Shown in pieces: positions 44,200 to 52,985 of a stretch of DNA of 62,182 nucleotides. The stretch's first letter is position 1. Every line of letters begins with the position of its first letter. The stretch lies in the NCBI GenBank assembly GCA_000824825.2, contig LM655209.1:368-62549 (forward strand), written 5' to 3'. Source of the DNA: Mesorhizobium sp. ORS 3324. Its GTDB lineage: Bacteria > Pseudomonadota > Alphaproteobacteria > Rhizobiales > Rhizobiaceae. The notes below the pieces were generated by a model that was given only the letters and a program-made list of their open reading frames with translations, did not search any database and was not told where the DNA came from. The position numbers were made by a program, and so were the translations under genes.

Positions 44200-44760
44200 A
44201 TGACAGCGCTGTTCGGTACCCCTGACATTGCAATCGGCATGAAGGAGAGAGTCAGTCGGGTGCGGCTGTTCGACGGACCTCTCGACTTGAGTTGGCGTCA
44301 TTGTGCTACGACCTCGGACTTCATCGCCGATCTTTTCGCACTGCGCTTTCAGTCGTCCCGCAACGACTACAGGGAAATGCGGCACAGCATCGGATATCTG
44401 ACCAACGAACTCGTCGAAAATGCCGTGAAGTTTCGCGCACCGGGGGAAGTCGTGATCGAGGCGTCGATGGATTCGGACTGCTTCAAGCTCAAAGTGTCGA
44501 ATGATGTCGACGCTGAAAACGCGTCTCAGTTCCAAAGTCTCCTGGCAGACATCACGGCTGGCGATCCCGCAGATCTGCTGATACAGCGAATTGAATCGAA
44601 TGCTGCAAACCCCGACGCGGGAGGCTCTGGTCTCGGATTGCTGACGTTGATGAGCGATTATAGCGCACAACTGGCTTGGATTTTCAGCTCCGCCGACGAA
44701 AGCGATCGGATTTGCCTGGAGACATATGCCTCCATTCCTATCTCGCAGGCTCACAACTAG
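44200..44760 (+). CDS. slr1658-type HATPase regulator (anti-sigma/SiaB-like kinase)
   Basis: The 186-residue protein has a HATPase fold with N box IGYLTNELVENAVKFRAPGE (about 64-83, with the Asn) and a G-box GGSGLGLLTLMSDY (about 142). Its layout (MTALFGTPD start, RLFDGPLDLSWRHCATTSDF) matches the slr1658 group encoded with slr1659-type STAS proteins. It is the likely kinase for the next gene product, comparable in role to SpoIIAB/RsbW or SiaB. The start is one base after the phosphatase stop (TAG-A-ATG), and its stop abuts the next start. Confidence 0.85.
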   Translation: MTALFGTPDIAIGMKERVSRVRLFDGPLDLSWRHCATTSDFIADLFALRFQSSRNDYREMRHSIGYLTNELVENAVKFRAPGEVVIEASMDSDCFKLKVSNDVDAENASQFQSLLADITAGDPADLLIQRIESNAANPDAGGSGLGLLTLMSDYSAQLAWIFSSADESDRICLETYASIPISQAHN

Positions 44761-45117
44761 ATGAAACGAAGCCAGGCTATGGAAATCAAGACGGACGATT
44801 ACCGCGTATGGATTGAAGGAAGCGATATTTTTTTTGACGGCACAATGCGGCTTGCCAGTTCAGAGGCCGGTGCGCCGATCGCGGCTTTGGCGAACAGCGT
44901 TTTTGCCTCAAATCCCTCTTCCATTACGATCAATCTAAAGGACCTGCACTTTCTCAACTCTTCCGGCATCAATCTGCTGGCCAAATTTACCATCGAGGTG
45001 CGCAAGCATCCCGACGTTCGACTTGTCGTGCGTGGAACATCCGACATTCCCTGGCAATCGAAATCATTGCCGAATCTGAAGAAGCTGCATCCTGCCCTCG
45101 TGCTTTTGATGGACTAA
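44761..45117 (+). CDS. slr1659-type STAS-like antagonist protein
   Basis: The 118-residue product contains MEIKTDDYRVWIEGSDIFFD, SITINLKDLHFLNSSGINLL and GTSDIPWQSKSLPNLKKLHP, the hallmarks of slr1659-type STAS-like proteins. The Ser-Ser pair in FLNSSGINLL sits where SpoIIAA carries its phosphorylated Ser, and is the likely switch site. ATG 44761 directly follows the previous TAG; ATG 44779 (MEIKTDD) is the other possible start and matches relatives better. It is the last gene of the operon. Confidence 0.87.
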   Translation: MKRSQAMEIKTDDYRVWIEGSDIFFDGTMRLASSEAGAPIAALANSVFASNPSSITINLKDLHFLNSSGINLLAKFTIEVRKHPDVRLVVRGTSDIPWQSKSLPNLKKLHPALVLLMD

Positions 45118-45467
45118 CGGAGTTGTCCGTCAGTCAACGCAGCCCCTCACTGGGGCTCGGTACGCAGACCCGCTGCAAGAACGTTCGACGATAGCCCCCG
45201 TGAGCAGCGCGGTCGCATGCGAAGCTGCAGAAATTGGACTTAAGGCCGTGGGCAGGTTCTCCTGTTCCACGGTGCGACCTGGTTGGGCACCGGAAGACCA
45301 CAATACAACGGGGCGACAGCGGCTTCTTTCACGGCAAGCTCGCCCATGGGCCCCTCATTGAAGGTAGTGTGCCGAGGGTTCGAGAGTTCTGCAAATTGGC
45401 TGCGAGAGGGCGGTCATGGCAGGCTGGTGATTGTTCACGTCACCGATTCCCGCGAAGGAACGCGACC
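45118..45467. other. gene-free stretch after the signalling operon
   Basis: Only chance frames were seen. A short ACGGA-TCCGT inverted repeat just after the operon is too weak to call a terminator. Confidence 0.35.
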
Positions 45468-45650
45468 ATGACCAAGACTGAAGATAAGCCATAGCCGCCG
45501 TCAGCCGTCAAAGACATTCTGCTTTCGAACCCGGATGGATTGCACGAGGTGATCCGGGCGGTGATGCAGGAGGTGCTCGAGGCCGAGATGGACGGGGCGC
45601 TGGGTGCCCAAGCCGCCCGTGGCATCCACCACGGCGACGGCAGGTGCAGC
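45468..45650 (+). mobile_element. IS256-family transposase, N-terminal fragment
   Basis: ATG 45468 opens MTKTEDKP and a stop; the same frame continues with VKDILLSNPDGLHEVIRAVM and QEVLEAEMDGALGAQA, the typical start of IS256 transposases. A nonsense codon at codon 9 and loss of everything after about 45650 leave a dead fragment. It abuts the end of the NB-ARC regulator gene. Confidence 0.8.
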
Positions 45651-45665
45651 TCCCTTCTTCAGTGG

Positions 45666-48524
45666 CTAGTGCAGCGTCGTCAGCAGGCGTGCGGCAGATC
45701 TCAGATCAGCCGTATCCGTGCCCTCCACGAAACGCTCGAACAGCGGCTGGAGGAGAGCTCGGCCGCTTTCGTGTTGGCTGCGAGCGGCCAAAAGGATAGC
45801 CAGGTCGATCGCGGTGCGCAGCTCCCATCCCCGCGCACCATGACCGCGGCTCATTTCGAGCGACCGCCGGAGATACAATTCCGCCTCGTCATCGGCACCG
45901 GGCTTCGTTACGCGGACAAGGTTTCCCTTCACGCGCAGCAATTCCGGCATGTAACAAAGATCCCCATTAGTCTCGACCGATCGAATTCTCTCGTTGATCA
46001 GTGCGAGCGCATCGTCGAACTGGCCCGTCGCGGCGAGGCCCTGAACAAGCGCAATGCTGAGCGGCGTTGTGAGCAGTTCGTATGGGGCTGCGTGAAGGTC
46101 CTGGAGAGCGCGTTGAAGGCTCCGAACCCCACTTGCCGGATCGCCTCGACGAATGGCGAGTTCTCCTCGGAAGCCACGCCCCACCGTGAGGTAAGGCCCG
46201 AGAGAGTGCAGCTCGGCGCAGGAGAAAAGGCGATTAATGTGCTCCTCCGCGCGGTCAAGATCCCCGACCCAAACGAACACGGAAACAGCCCAGACGAGCG
46301 CGATGGACAGAGTTAGGGGTTGGCCTAGGGCTTCCGCGTCCTTGACTGTCAACAGTGCACGCTCAGCCGCGCGATCCGGATGGCCTTGCAGCCAGAGTGT
46401 CCTGGCCAGGATTGCGCCGGCGAGAATTCTGCCGTCGAAGCCGAGATAGTTCGTCGTGGTCTGCTCGGAACGCGGCCCGTACCGCAGCGCCTCTTCGAGC
46501 GCAGTCCGCGCACGGTCATGCTCTCCGTTCAGATGGAGCGATATCCCCATCAAAGAATGGGCCAATGTCGTGGAGACGGAATCCGCGATAGTGACGGCGA
46601 TGATGGAACAGCGCTCGGCATAGCTGAGTGCCGTTCTGAATCCTCCTGTGCGCAGGTGGAACATCTGTAATGGGCCTAAAACCTGGAGCTGATCGAGCGC
46701 ATCGTCTCGCTCCTCGGCGATGGCGAGGCTTCTGTTCAATGCTACACGCGCGGCGTCCTGTCCTCCGCGCGTGAACATCAGGGACACGCCCAATGCCGCC
46801 AGAAGACGCATCTTGTCAGGCCCATCATGCGTGCCGTTGTCCAGAGCGAGAATAGCCTGAGCAGCCCAGCGGTGGCATTCGGTGAGCAAGGACATCGCCA
46901 GGAAGACCGGAGCTGCGGCCGTGGCAAGTTGAATGCCGAGCGGAGTGTTTCCGCCAGGCCCGAAGCACCATTCCAAGGCCGCTCGTACATTGGCAAGGCT
47001 GGCGAGGTGAAGAGCCCGTTGCGCCGCGCTCGACAGGGTTGGCCACTCGCTTCCAGCCTCCTCCAGCCATCGCAAATAGTAGGTGGCGTGGCGGGCAGCG
47101 AGCTCTGTGAGTTCCGCATCCCGAGAATCGAACTGGAGGGCATAGACACGTGTCGTATCGAGCAGCCGATAACGCATTGTTGCGCCGGCCGGTCTTGCCG
47201 CGACCATCGATTTGGAGACAAGGCTGTCGATGGCACCAAACACCAGCGTCTCGTCGACGGCACGGCTTGTCACGATCGCCAAGGCGGCTTCGATCGAAAA
47301 GTGGCCGACGAATACGGCAAGCCGGCGGAGCACCAGCCGCTCGAACTCGGACAGAAGCCCGACGCTCCAGTCCAAAGTGGCCTGGAGGGTCTTCTGGCGC
47401 GGCGGGGCGCTGCGCTGCCCGGGCCATAGCAGCGTCAGCCTTTCGTCGAGAAGGGTCGCGGTCTTTTGAAGGCCGTAGCTTGCAACCCGTCCAGCCGCCA
47501 GCTCGATCGCGAGTGGCACGCCGTCAAGCTTCCGGCAGATGTCCGCCACGATCTTGGCATCTGCGTCGTCGAGCTCGAGGCGAACTCCGCTCGCCGCGGC
47601 GCGCTCCACGAACAACTGGGACGCGGGGAAACCCTGGACAGCGGACACCGTGAGCTCTGAATCATTCGGCGGGCAGGCTAGCGGCGCCAGCTTGTAGACG
47701 TGTTCTCCTTCGACAAGAAGCGGCTCTCGGCTCGTCGCCAGGATGTGTGTCTGCAGTGTCGTGGCGAAGATGCGGGTTGCCAGGTCTGCAACCGCGTCAA
47801 TGACATGCTCGCAGGTATCCAGGATCAGGAGGGTTCGCCGCCCAGCGAGATAGGCGATCAGTTCGGAGATAACGTCGTCGGACAGCGGTGACAGCCCAAG
47901 CGTCGAGGACACTGTTGTTGCAACTAGGGTGGGATCGCTGAGCGCGCCTAGATCGACGAAATGTACGGCGCCGGCAAAGACCTCGATCAGATCATGTCCC
48001 ACTGCCACCGCGACAGTGGTTTTGCCGACCCCGCCCGTGCCGGCGATTGTGACGAAACGCTTGGCAATGAGCTGGGTTGAAAGCACGACAGCGTCATCGG
48101 CACGGCCCACTATTCGGGTGAGCCGGCCCGGCAGATTGGCGAGTGGATAGCTGGGAGCGGCCTCGGTGGGCACATTGTTCCGACTTTCCGATCGCGAGAT
48201 CGATGCCACAAAGCAGTAGCCCCGTCCGGCCAGGGTAGCGATGTAGCGCGCGCCGTCCTTACCGTCGCTCAACGCTTTTCGCAGGTTGGCCATGTGAAAC
48301 CGCAGGCTCCCTTCCTCCACGGTGACATCGGGCCAGACACGAGCCAGCAGATCCTTTTTGGAGACGACCTCGTTTGGGCGGGCAGCTAAAGTTGTCAGGA
48401 TATCGAAGGCGCGTGCGCCTAGATCAACCTGCACGCCATTGCGCAGGAGGAGGCGTTCGTTGGCAACCAGAGTGAAAGGACCAAACGAAATCATGTCGCT
48501 GGTCCGCGGCTCTGACCGGATCAT
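45666..48524 (-). CDS. winged-helix (OmpR-type)/NB-ARC ATPase transcriptional regulator
   Basis: The 952-residue protein has an OmpR/PhoB-type winged helix at the N-terminus (about 12-105: FGPFTLVANERLLLRNGVQV, ITVEEGSLRFHMANLRKALS-like), an NB-ARC/STAND ATPase with Walker A GTGGVGKTT (about 165), RRTLLILDTCEHV as Walker B and the GLPLAIEL-type motif (GVPLAIELAAGRVASYG), then a long helical TPR-like region to the end. This form is common in soil bacteria, often next to hydrolase or stress genes, and here it is divergent from the Ohr/hydrolase group. ATG 48524 (GGCGAAGGATG upstream) is preferred; 48494 is possible. Confidence 0.88.
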   Translation of the reverse strand: MIRSEPRTSDMISFGPFTLVANERLLLRNGVQVDLGARAFDILTTLAARPNEVVSKKDLLARVWPDVTVEEGSLRFHMANLRKALSDGKDGARYIATLAGRGYCFVASISRSESRNNVPTEAAPSYPLANLPGRLTRIVGRADDAVVLSTQLIAKRFVTIAGTGGVGKTTVAVAVGHDLIEVFAGAVHFVDLGALSDPTLVATTVSSTLGLSPLSDDVISELIAYLAGRRTLLILDTCEHVIDAVADLATRIFATTLQTHILATSREPLLVEGEHVYKLAPLACPPNDSELTVSAVQGFPASQLFVERAAASGVRLELDDADAKIVADICRKLDGVPLAIELAAGRVASYGLQKTATLLDERLTLLWPGQRSAPPRQKTLQATLDWSVGLLSEFERLVLRRLAVFVGHFSIEAALAIVTSRAVDETLVFGAIDSLVSKSMVAARPAGATMRYRLLDTTRVYALQFDSRDAELTELAARHATYYLRWLEEAGSEWPTLSSAAQRALHLASLANVRAALEWCFGPGGNTPLGIQLATAAAPVFLAMSLLTECHRWAAQAILALDNGTHDGPDKMRLLAALGVSLMFTRGGQDAARVALNRSLAIAEERDDALDQLQVLGPLQMFHLRTGGFRTALSYAERCSIIAVTIADSVSTTLAHSLMGISLHLNGEHDRARTALEEALRYGPRSEQTTTNYLGFDGRILAGAILARTLWLQGHPDRAAERALLTVKDAEALGQPLTLSIALVWAVSVFVWVGDLDRAEEHINRLFSCAELHSLGPYLTVGRGFRGELAIRRGDPASGVRSLQRALQDLHAAPYELLTTPLSIALVQGLAATGQFDDALALINERIRSVETNGDLCYMPELLRVKGNLVRVTKPGADDEAELYLRRSLEMSRGHGARGWELRTAIDLAILLAARSQHESGRALLQPLFERFVEGTDTADLRSAARLLTTLH

Positions 48525-48762
48525 GCAGTCATCCTTCGCCTGACTGAGGGAAGATTCTAGCTCGCAAAAAGGCCCTTTCCCTCAGGACAGAGTCGTCGCG
48601 CCGAGCGACGATCCGCGGCGGGACACAACGGTAACTCAGCTCTAAGACATGCTGCTGCTGGCGAGCACTAACAACTCATCATAACGCATAACGGGTCAGC
48701 CGGGCGACCTCTCTCTATGTGTCGAAGCACGAAAGCCTTCTATCGACCCAGGGAGCAGGATT

Positions 48763-48924
48763 GTGTCCGGCCTACGTTTATTCCTCGCGCGGCGTCACCT
48801 GCTTGCGGGTTTGGCGGCTGCGGGCACCCTCTCCCTGCTTCCCATGAGAGCAGGCGCGTCCGTAGATAGCGAGGCGCTTCATCTGGTCGTGCCCTCCATT
48901 CGGTTGCCTTCAGACAGGCGCTGA
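48763..48924 (+). CDS. 53-residue peptide with a Tat-like signal, possibly truncated gene
   Basis: GTG 48763 after GGGAGCAGGA opens VSGLRLFLARRHLLAGLAAA then GTLSLLPMRAGASVDSEAL and ends at TGA 48924. The RRHLLAG core and hydrophobic stretch resemble a Tat signal with only about 20 residues beyond it, so it may be the start of a lost secreted enzyme. It lies in the 430-base space between the regulator and ohr. Confidence 0.5.
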   Translation: MSGLRLFLARRHLLAGLAAAGTLSLLPMRAGASVDSEALHLVVPSIRLPSDRR

Positions 48925-48956
48925 TCGGCGTTCAATCTCGAGGAAGGAAAGATGAC

Positions 48957-49373
48957 ATGACCGCACAGGCCAAACGGCTCTACACTGGCAAAGTCCGCAC
49001 TACTGGCGGTCGGGACGGAGCATCCCGCAGCTCCGATGGGAAGCTGGATATCCGGCTCTCGACACCCGGAGGTCAGGGCAGCGGCACCAATCCGGAACAG
49101 TTGTTTGCAGCCGGCTGGTCGGCCTGCTTCGAGGGGGCGATGGCGATCGCCGCCCGCAAGATGAACGTCGCGCTGCCTGCCGGCACGGCAATCGAGGCGG
49201 AAGTGGACCTGAATGCCGACGAAGGTGCCTACTTCCTCAGCGCGCGCCTCCACGTCAGCCTTCCAACTCTCGACCGCAACGTCGCGCAAGCGATCATCGA
49301 TGCAGCCCATCAGACCTGTCCCTACTCGAAGGCCACGCGAGGCAACATCCATGTCGAAATCAATCTGATCTAG
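48957..49373 (+). CDS. ohr: Ohr/OsmC organic hydroperoxide resistance protein
   Basis: The 138-residue protein is a typical Ohr: YTGKVRTTGGRDGASRSSDG start, NPEQLFAAGWSACFEGAM with the peroxidatic Cys, and HQTCPYSKATRGNI with the second Cys. It reduces organic hydroperoxides with lipoyl-type reductants. AAGGAAAG lies upstream of the ATG. Usually ohr is next to a MarR-type OhrR; none is here, and the divergent regulator at 45666-48524 may control it instead (inference). Confidence 0.92.
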   Translation: MTAQAKRLYTGKVRTTGGRDGASRSSDGKLDIRLSTPGGQGSGTNPEQLFAAGWSACFEGAMAIAARKMNVALPAGTAIEAEVDLNADEGAYFLSARLHVSLPTLDRNVAQAIIDAAHQTCPYSKATRGNIHVEINLI

Positions 49374-49429
49374 CCCCATCCGACCCGTCCGCCGGCTCCG
49401 GCCAAACCTTATAGCAAGGCAGTGCACCA

Positions 49430-50491
49430 ATGAACGCAATTAGAACTCCGGAAGAAATCGACCATCCCCGCCGGCGCCTGTTCGGCATCGCCGCCGCGAC
49501 CTTGGCGGCTGCTCAACTCGGCTCGATCAGTGGTGCGAGTGCACAAGGCGGCGATCCGGAAACCATCGCCTCAGGCTCCATGAAGCCGCGGACTTCATTT
49601 GCATCGCTAAAGCAAATCGAGGCGGGCCTGCTGAACGTTGGATATGCCGAGGACGGCCCTTCGGACGGTCCGCCGGTCATCCTTCTGCACGGCTGGCCCT
49701 ATGACATCTACAGCTATGTCGACGTCGCGCCGCTGCTCGCGGATGCGGGATACCGCGTGATCGTGCCCTATCTGCGCGGTTACGGTACGACGCGCTTTCT
49801 ATCGAACGCCACCGCCCGAAACGGCCAGCAAGCGGCGCTCGCCGTCGATGTCGTCGCCTTGCTGGATGCCCTCGGCATTCGGAAGGCTGTCCTTGCGGGC
49901 TACGACTGGGGCGCGCGCACCGCCAACATAATCGCCGCGCTCTGGCCGGAGCGCTGCAAGGCCATGGTGTCTGTCAGTGGATATCTGATCGGCAGCCCGG
50001 CGGCCAACATGGCGCCGCTACCACCGGAGGCCGAGTTTCAATGGTGGTACCAGTTCTATTTCGCCACCGAACGTGGCCGTGCAGGCTACACGAAAAACGC
50101 TGCCGACTTCGCCAAGCTCATCTGGCGGCTCGCCTCGCCGCAATGGAAATTCGACGACCCCACTTTCGCACGCAGCGCGACAGCCTTCGCCAATCCGGAC
50201 CATGTCGACATTGTCATCCACAATTATCGGTGGCGTCTCGGCTTGGCCGAAGGCGAATCCAAATACGACGAGCTGGAGAAGAAGCTCGCCACCTTTCCGA
50301 CGATCGGCGTTCCCACGATCACAATGGAAGGCGATGCCAATGGCGCGCCGCATCCAGCTCCCGGCGCCTACGCCAGGAGATTTTCCGGCAAATACGAGCA
50401 CCGGCTGATCACGGGCGGCATCGGCCACGACCTGCCGCAGGAGGCTCCTCAAGCTTTCGCTCAGGCGGTCATCGACGTCGAGCGGCTCTGA
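49430..50491 (+). CDS. alpha/beta hydrolase, epoxide-hydrolase-like, with Tat signal
   Basis: The 353-residue protein begins with a twin-arginine signal (HPRRRLFGIAAATLAAAQLG). The mature part is an alpha/beta hydrolase with VILLHGWPYD (oxyanion region), the nucleophile elbow AGYDWGARTA in which Asp replaces the usual Ser, typical of epoxide hydrolases and haloalkane dehalogenases, and GIGHDLPQEA with the catalytic His. Export is to the periplasm. It follows ohr by 57 bases and precedes the P460 gene, suggesting co-expression. Confidence 0.88.
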   Translation: MNAIRTPEEIDHPRRRLFGIAAATLAAAQLGSISGASAQGGDPETIASGSMKPRTSFASLKQIEAGLLNVGYAEDGPSDGPPVILLHGWPYDIYSYVDVAPLLADAGYRVIVPYLRGYGTTRFLSNATARNGQQAALAVDVVALLDALGIRKAVLAGYDWGARTANIIAALWPERCKAMVSVSGYLIGSPAANMAPLPPEAEFQWWYQFYFATERGRAGYTKNAADFAKLIWRLASPQWKFDDPTFARSATAFANPDHVDIVIHNYRWRLGLAEGESKYDELEKKLATFPTIGVPTITMEGDANGAPHPAPGAYARRFSGKYEHRLITGGIGHDLPQEAPQAFAQAVIDVERL

Positions 50492-50515
50492 GCGCTCGGC
50501 AGAAGGAAGATCGCG

Positions 50516-51028
50516 ATGAGACGCTTTGGCATCGCATTGGCCGGGCTGGCAGCGATATTGGCTGCAGAGGCGTGTGCTACGCGTGAAGCCAGTGCAGGTT
50601 CGGACCCGACCAACGCGTCCCCGATCTACGGCGTGATGATCCCCGCCGGCTACCGGAGATGGGAACTGGTCGCCCCGGCGTTGGAAGCGGACCCGCTGAA
50701 TGAGCTTCGTGCAGTCGTCGGCAATTCGATTGCAATCGAAGCCTATCGTGCTGGCACGCTGCCGTTCCCGGACGGCACTGTTCTCGTCAAGCTGGCATGG
50801 AAGCGGGCGCAATCGCCCGAATTTGAGCCCGCTTCTGTTCCCGGGGCAGCGACGACCGTCCAAGTCATGGTCAAGGATTCGAAGAAATATGCGGCCACGG
50901 GCGGATGGGGCTTCGGCAGGTTCGTCGACGGCAAACCGGTCGACGAGGCTCAGCACCAGACCTGCTTCGCTTGCCATGAGGCGCGCGTTCGGGGGCGCGA
51001 CTATGTCTTCACGCGCCTCGCGCCGTAA
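50516..51028 (+). CDS. cytochrome P460-family protein
   Basis: The 170-residue protein has a signal peptide with a possible lipobox-like AAEACA, a P460-type domain (VMIPAGYRRWELVAPALEAD, LRAVVGNSIAIEAYRAGTLP, VMVKDSKKYAATGGWGFGRF) and a CFACH haem-binding motif near residue 156 (QTCFACHEARV). P460-type cytochromes oxidise small nitrogen or other compounds; the substrate here is unknown. It sits 25 bases after the hydrolase gene. Confidence 0.88.
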   Translation: MRRFGIALAGLAAILAAEACATREASAGSDPTNASPIYGVMIPAGYRRWELVAPALEADPLNELRAVVGNSIAIEAYRAGTLPFPDGTVLVKLAWKRAQSPEFEPASVPGAATTVQVMVKDSKKYAATGGWGFGRFVDGKPVDEAQHQTCFACHEARVRGRDYVFTRLAP

Positions 51029-51158
51029 CCCAGGACCCGATCCATGGATCTCTCGCAGGAAACAGGGCCTGACGCCATTGTCAGAGAAATCTGGTCTTCC
51101 CATCGCCTGAACGGCCAGAGCAGTCGGCCGATTCCATCAACCATGAAGGACATGTCAG

Positions 51159-51935
51159 ATGAAGATACTATTTGCAGCCTTGGCAGTCGCCACCGCCTTG
51201 TTTGGCAATGCATATGCGGAGGCCAACAAACCCACCGTCATTTTGGTTCACGGCGCGTTCGCGGATTCGTCGAGCTGGAACGGCGTCGTCAAGATCCTGG
51301 AGAAGGATGGCTATCCCGTCGTAGCTGTCGCCAATCCGCTGCGTGGCGTCAAAAGTGACGCTGGCTACGTCGCCGACATCCTTAGTTCTATCAAATCGCC
51401 TGTCGTCCTCGTTGGCCATTCCTACGGCGGCTCGGTTATCAGCGACGCGGCCGAAGGCCATGCGAACGTCAAGGCGCTGGTCTATGTCGCGGCCTTCGCG
51501 CCGGATGCGGGCGAGACCGCCGCGCAACTCGCCGGCAAATTTCCCGGCAGCACGCTCGGGCCGACCCTCGCGCCGGCGATCACCCTGTCAAGTGGAGGCA
51601 AAGATCTCTACATCCAGCAGGAGAAATTCCGCGATCAGTTCGCCGCCGACGTCCCCGAAGCCGAAGCCAGGCTGATGGCCGCGGGGCAGAGGCCTATTGC
51701 AGAAGCTGCGCTGAACGAAATCCAAACAGAAGCAGCGTGGAAGAAGCTTCCGACTTGGTTCATCTACGGAGACGGCGACAAGAACATACCGGCGGCGGCC
51801 TTGGCTTTCATGGCTGCTCGGGCCCACTCTCGGGATACTGCGGTCATTAAGGGTGCCTCGCATGTAGTGATGGTATCGCACCCTGAACCCGTAGCGCGGC
51901 TCATCGAGAAGGCCGCTATGGAGGCATCACGATGA
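51159..51935 (+). CDS. exported alpha/beta hydrolase
   Basis: The 258-residue protein has a signal peptide (MKILFAALAVATALFGNAYA), then a compact alpha/beta hydrolase: VILVHGAFADSSSWNGVV, the nucleophile elbow VGHSYGGSVISDA with Ser, YGDGDKNIP with the Asp and a His in GASHVVMVSHPE. It is of the EstC/salicylate-esterase-like group. Located 131 bases after the P460 gene, last gene of the stress-type group. Substrate unknown. Confidence 0.85.
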   Translation: MKILFAALAVATALFGNAYAEANKPTVILVHGAFADSSSWNGVVKILEKDGYPVVAVANPLRGVKSDAGYVADILSSIKSPVVLVGHSYGGSVISDAAEGHANVKALVYVAAFAPDAGETAAQLAGKFPGSTLGPTLAPAITLSSGGKDLYIQQEKFRDQFAADVPEAEARLMAAGQRPIAEAALNEIQTEAAWKKLPTWFIYGDGDKNIPAAALAFMAARAHSRDTAVIKGASHVVMVSHPEPVARLIEKAAMEASR

Positions 51936-52165
51936 GACTGCCGGTGGCTCGGTGACTGCGAGACGCTGACCTGCCTGCAATCCACTGTCTCGACCAGGCG
52001 CTATCGCGTCCGGGTCCCTGAAACGCCGATCACCCGGATACACTGCTCGCCGACCAGCCGCTGACCGGCGGGCCGGAGCCGCGGCTTGGAGACCAGCACT
52101 TGCCATCCTCACGATCGTTGATTCCCGACCGCGACCACGCCCGGCCTTCTCGAGAGAAGATCCAG

Positions 52166-52196
52166 AAAAGGCCGTCCCCACAAATAGAACGGCCTT
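52166..52196 (-). terminator. rho-independent terminator of the 52214 gene
   Basis: aaggccgt (52168-52175) and acggcctt (52189-52196) form the stem; on the minus strand it is followed by TTTTC. Confidence 0.7.
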
Positions 52197-52213
52197 CCCA
52201 TAAGATGGTGGGG

Positions 52214-52504
52214 TTAATAGCTTGTCTTGGGCGCTGCCGTTGTGGGCGCTGCAGCCTTCGCAGCGTGCTTCCTATGCTTCCTGTGCTTCACCGGGCACTT
52301 GTGCGTCTTGGTCGGTTTGCAAGCCTTCTTGTTCATTACCTCCTTCTGGTGTGGCTTCTTAGCCGTTGTTGTGGCCGGCGTCGTGGTCGTGTCGGTCGAA
52401 GCAGCGGGAGCGGTCGTCTTGGTTGCGGCGGTATTGCCGGGCGCCGGCATCGTGAAAGCCAGGGCAACAGCGAGGCTGAGGGCGGAGAGGAGGGACTTTT
52501 TCAT
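52214..52504 (-). CDS. small exported Ala/Thr/Lys-rich protein (acid-shock-like composition)
   Basis: The 96-residue product has a signal peptide (KKSLLSALSLAVALAFTMPA), then a Thr/Ala-rich stretch and a Lys/His-rich basic end (TKTHKCPVKHRKHRKHAAKA) with one Cys pair candidate (CKPTKTHKC). The composition is like that of acid-shock proteins such as Asr, but no homology is claimed. AAGGAGA precedes the ATG, whose first bases overlap the stop of the upstream gene (ATGA). Confidence 0.65.
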   Translation of the reverse strand: MKKSLLSALSLAVALAFTMPAPGNTAATKTTAPAASTDTTTTPATTTAKKPHQKEVMNKKACKPTKTHKCPVKHRKHRKHAAKAAAPTTAAPKTSY

Positions 52505-52842
52505 GACTTTTTCTCCTTGCTATGCAGGTCGGTTTTGGGTGTCACTGCATCGGGATCGATCGGTGCCACGCCAAGCAGCTTGAGAGCTTTCGCGAACGTC
52601 CGGATTCCCTGCGCCTCCTTCTTGTTGGCGCAGAACCGCTTCCCCTTTTTTTGCAGTGCTTTCGCCGCGGCGACCTGCATTGCCGCGGCATGAGTTTCGA
52701 GGGCTTCGTCAACTTGGCGGCTGAGATTGGCGCAGCGCTCAGTCCGGGTCGTCGCAACCTTTGCCTCGCCAGCTTCAGCCAGGCCGGTGACGAGCAAAAT
52801 GCCGACCAACGGACCCATGAAGCTGATCGAGAACCTTTGCAT
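52501..52842 (-). CDS. exported hypothetical protein, 113 residues
   Basis: ATG 52842 opens MQRFSISFMGPLVGILLVTG with a cut site near GLAEAG; the mature part is helical and basic with two Cys residues (RCANLSRQVDEALETHAAAM; KGKRFCANKKEAQGIRTF) that could form a disulfide. Its TGA overlaps the start of the 52214-52504 gene by four bases, so both small exported proteins are made together. No known family. Confidence 0.6.
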   Translation of the reverse strand: MQRFSISFMGPLVGILLVTGLAEAGEAKVATTRTERCANLSRQVDEALETHAAAMQVAAAKALQKKGKRFCANKKEAQGIRTFAKALKLLGVAPIDPDAVTPKTDLHSKEKKS

Positions 52843-52985
52843 CGCTTGTCGCCAATCCGAACAAGTGCTGCATTGCTGCAGCCGATGAAGACCCTCTCTA
52901 GCCAAGTGTACGCCTGAATGATTTCTGGAGTTTTTCTGGTATGTTTCTGAACTGTGTCTAAGGCTTGCCGGGCTAGGATCCCCAA

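Noticed and set aside
16677..45650. Two IS256 fragments as ends of one composite transposon
   Set aside because: They are 28 kb apart with no terminal repeats recognised, each is truncated, and the N- and C-terminal pieces cannot be shown to be one element.
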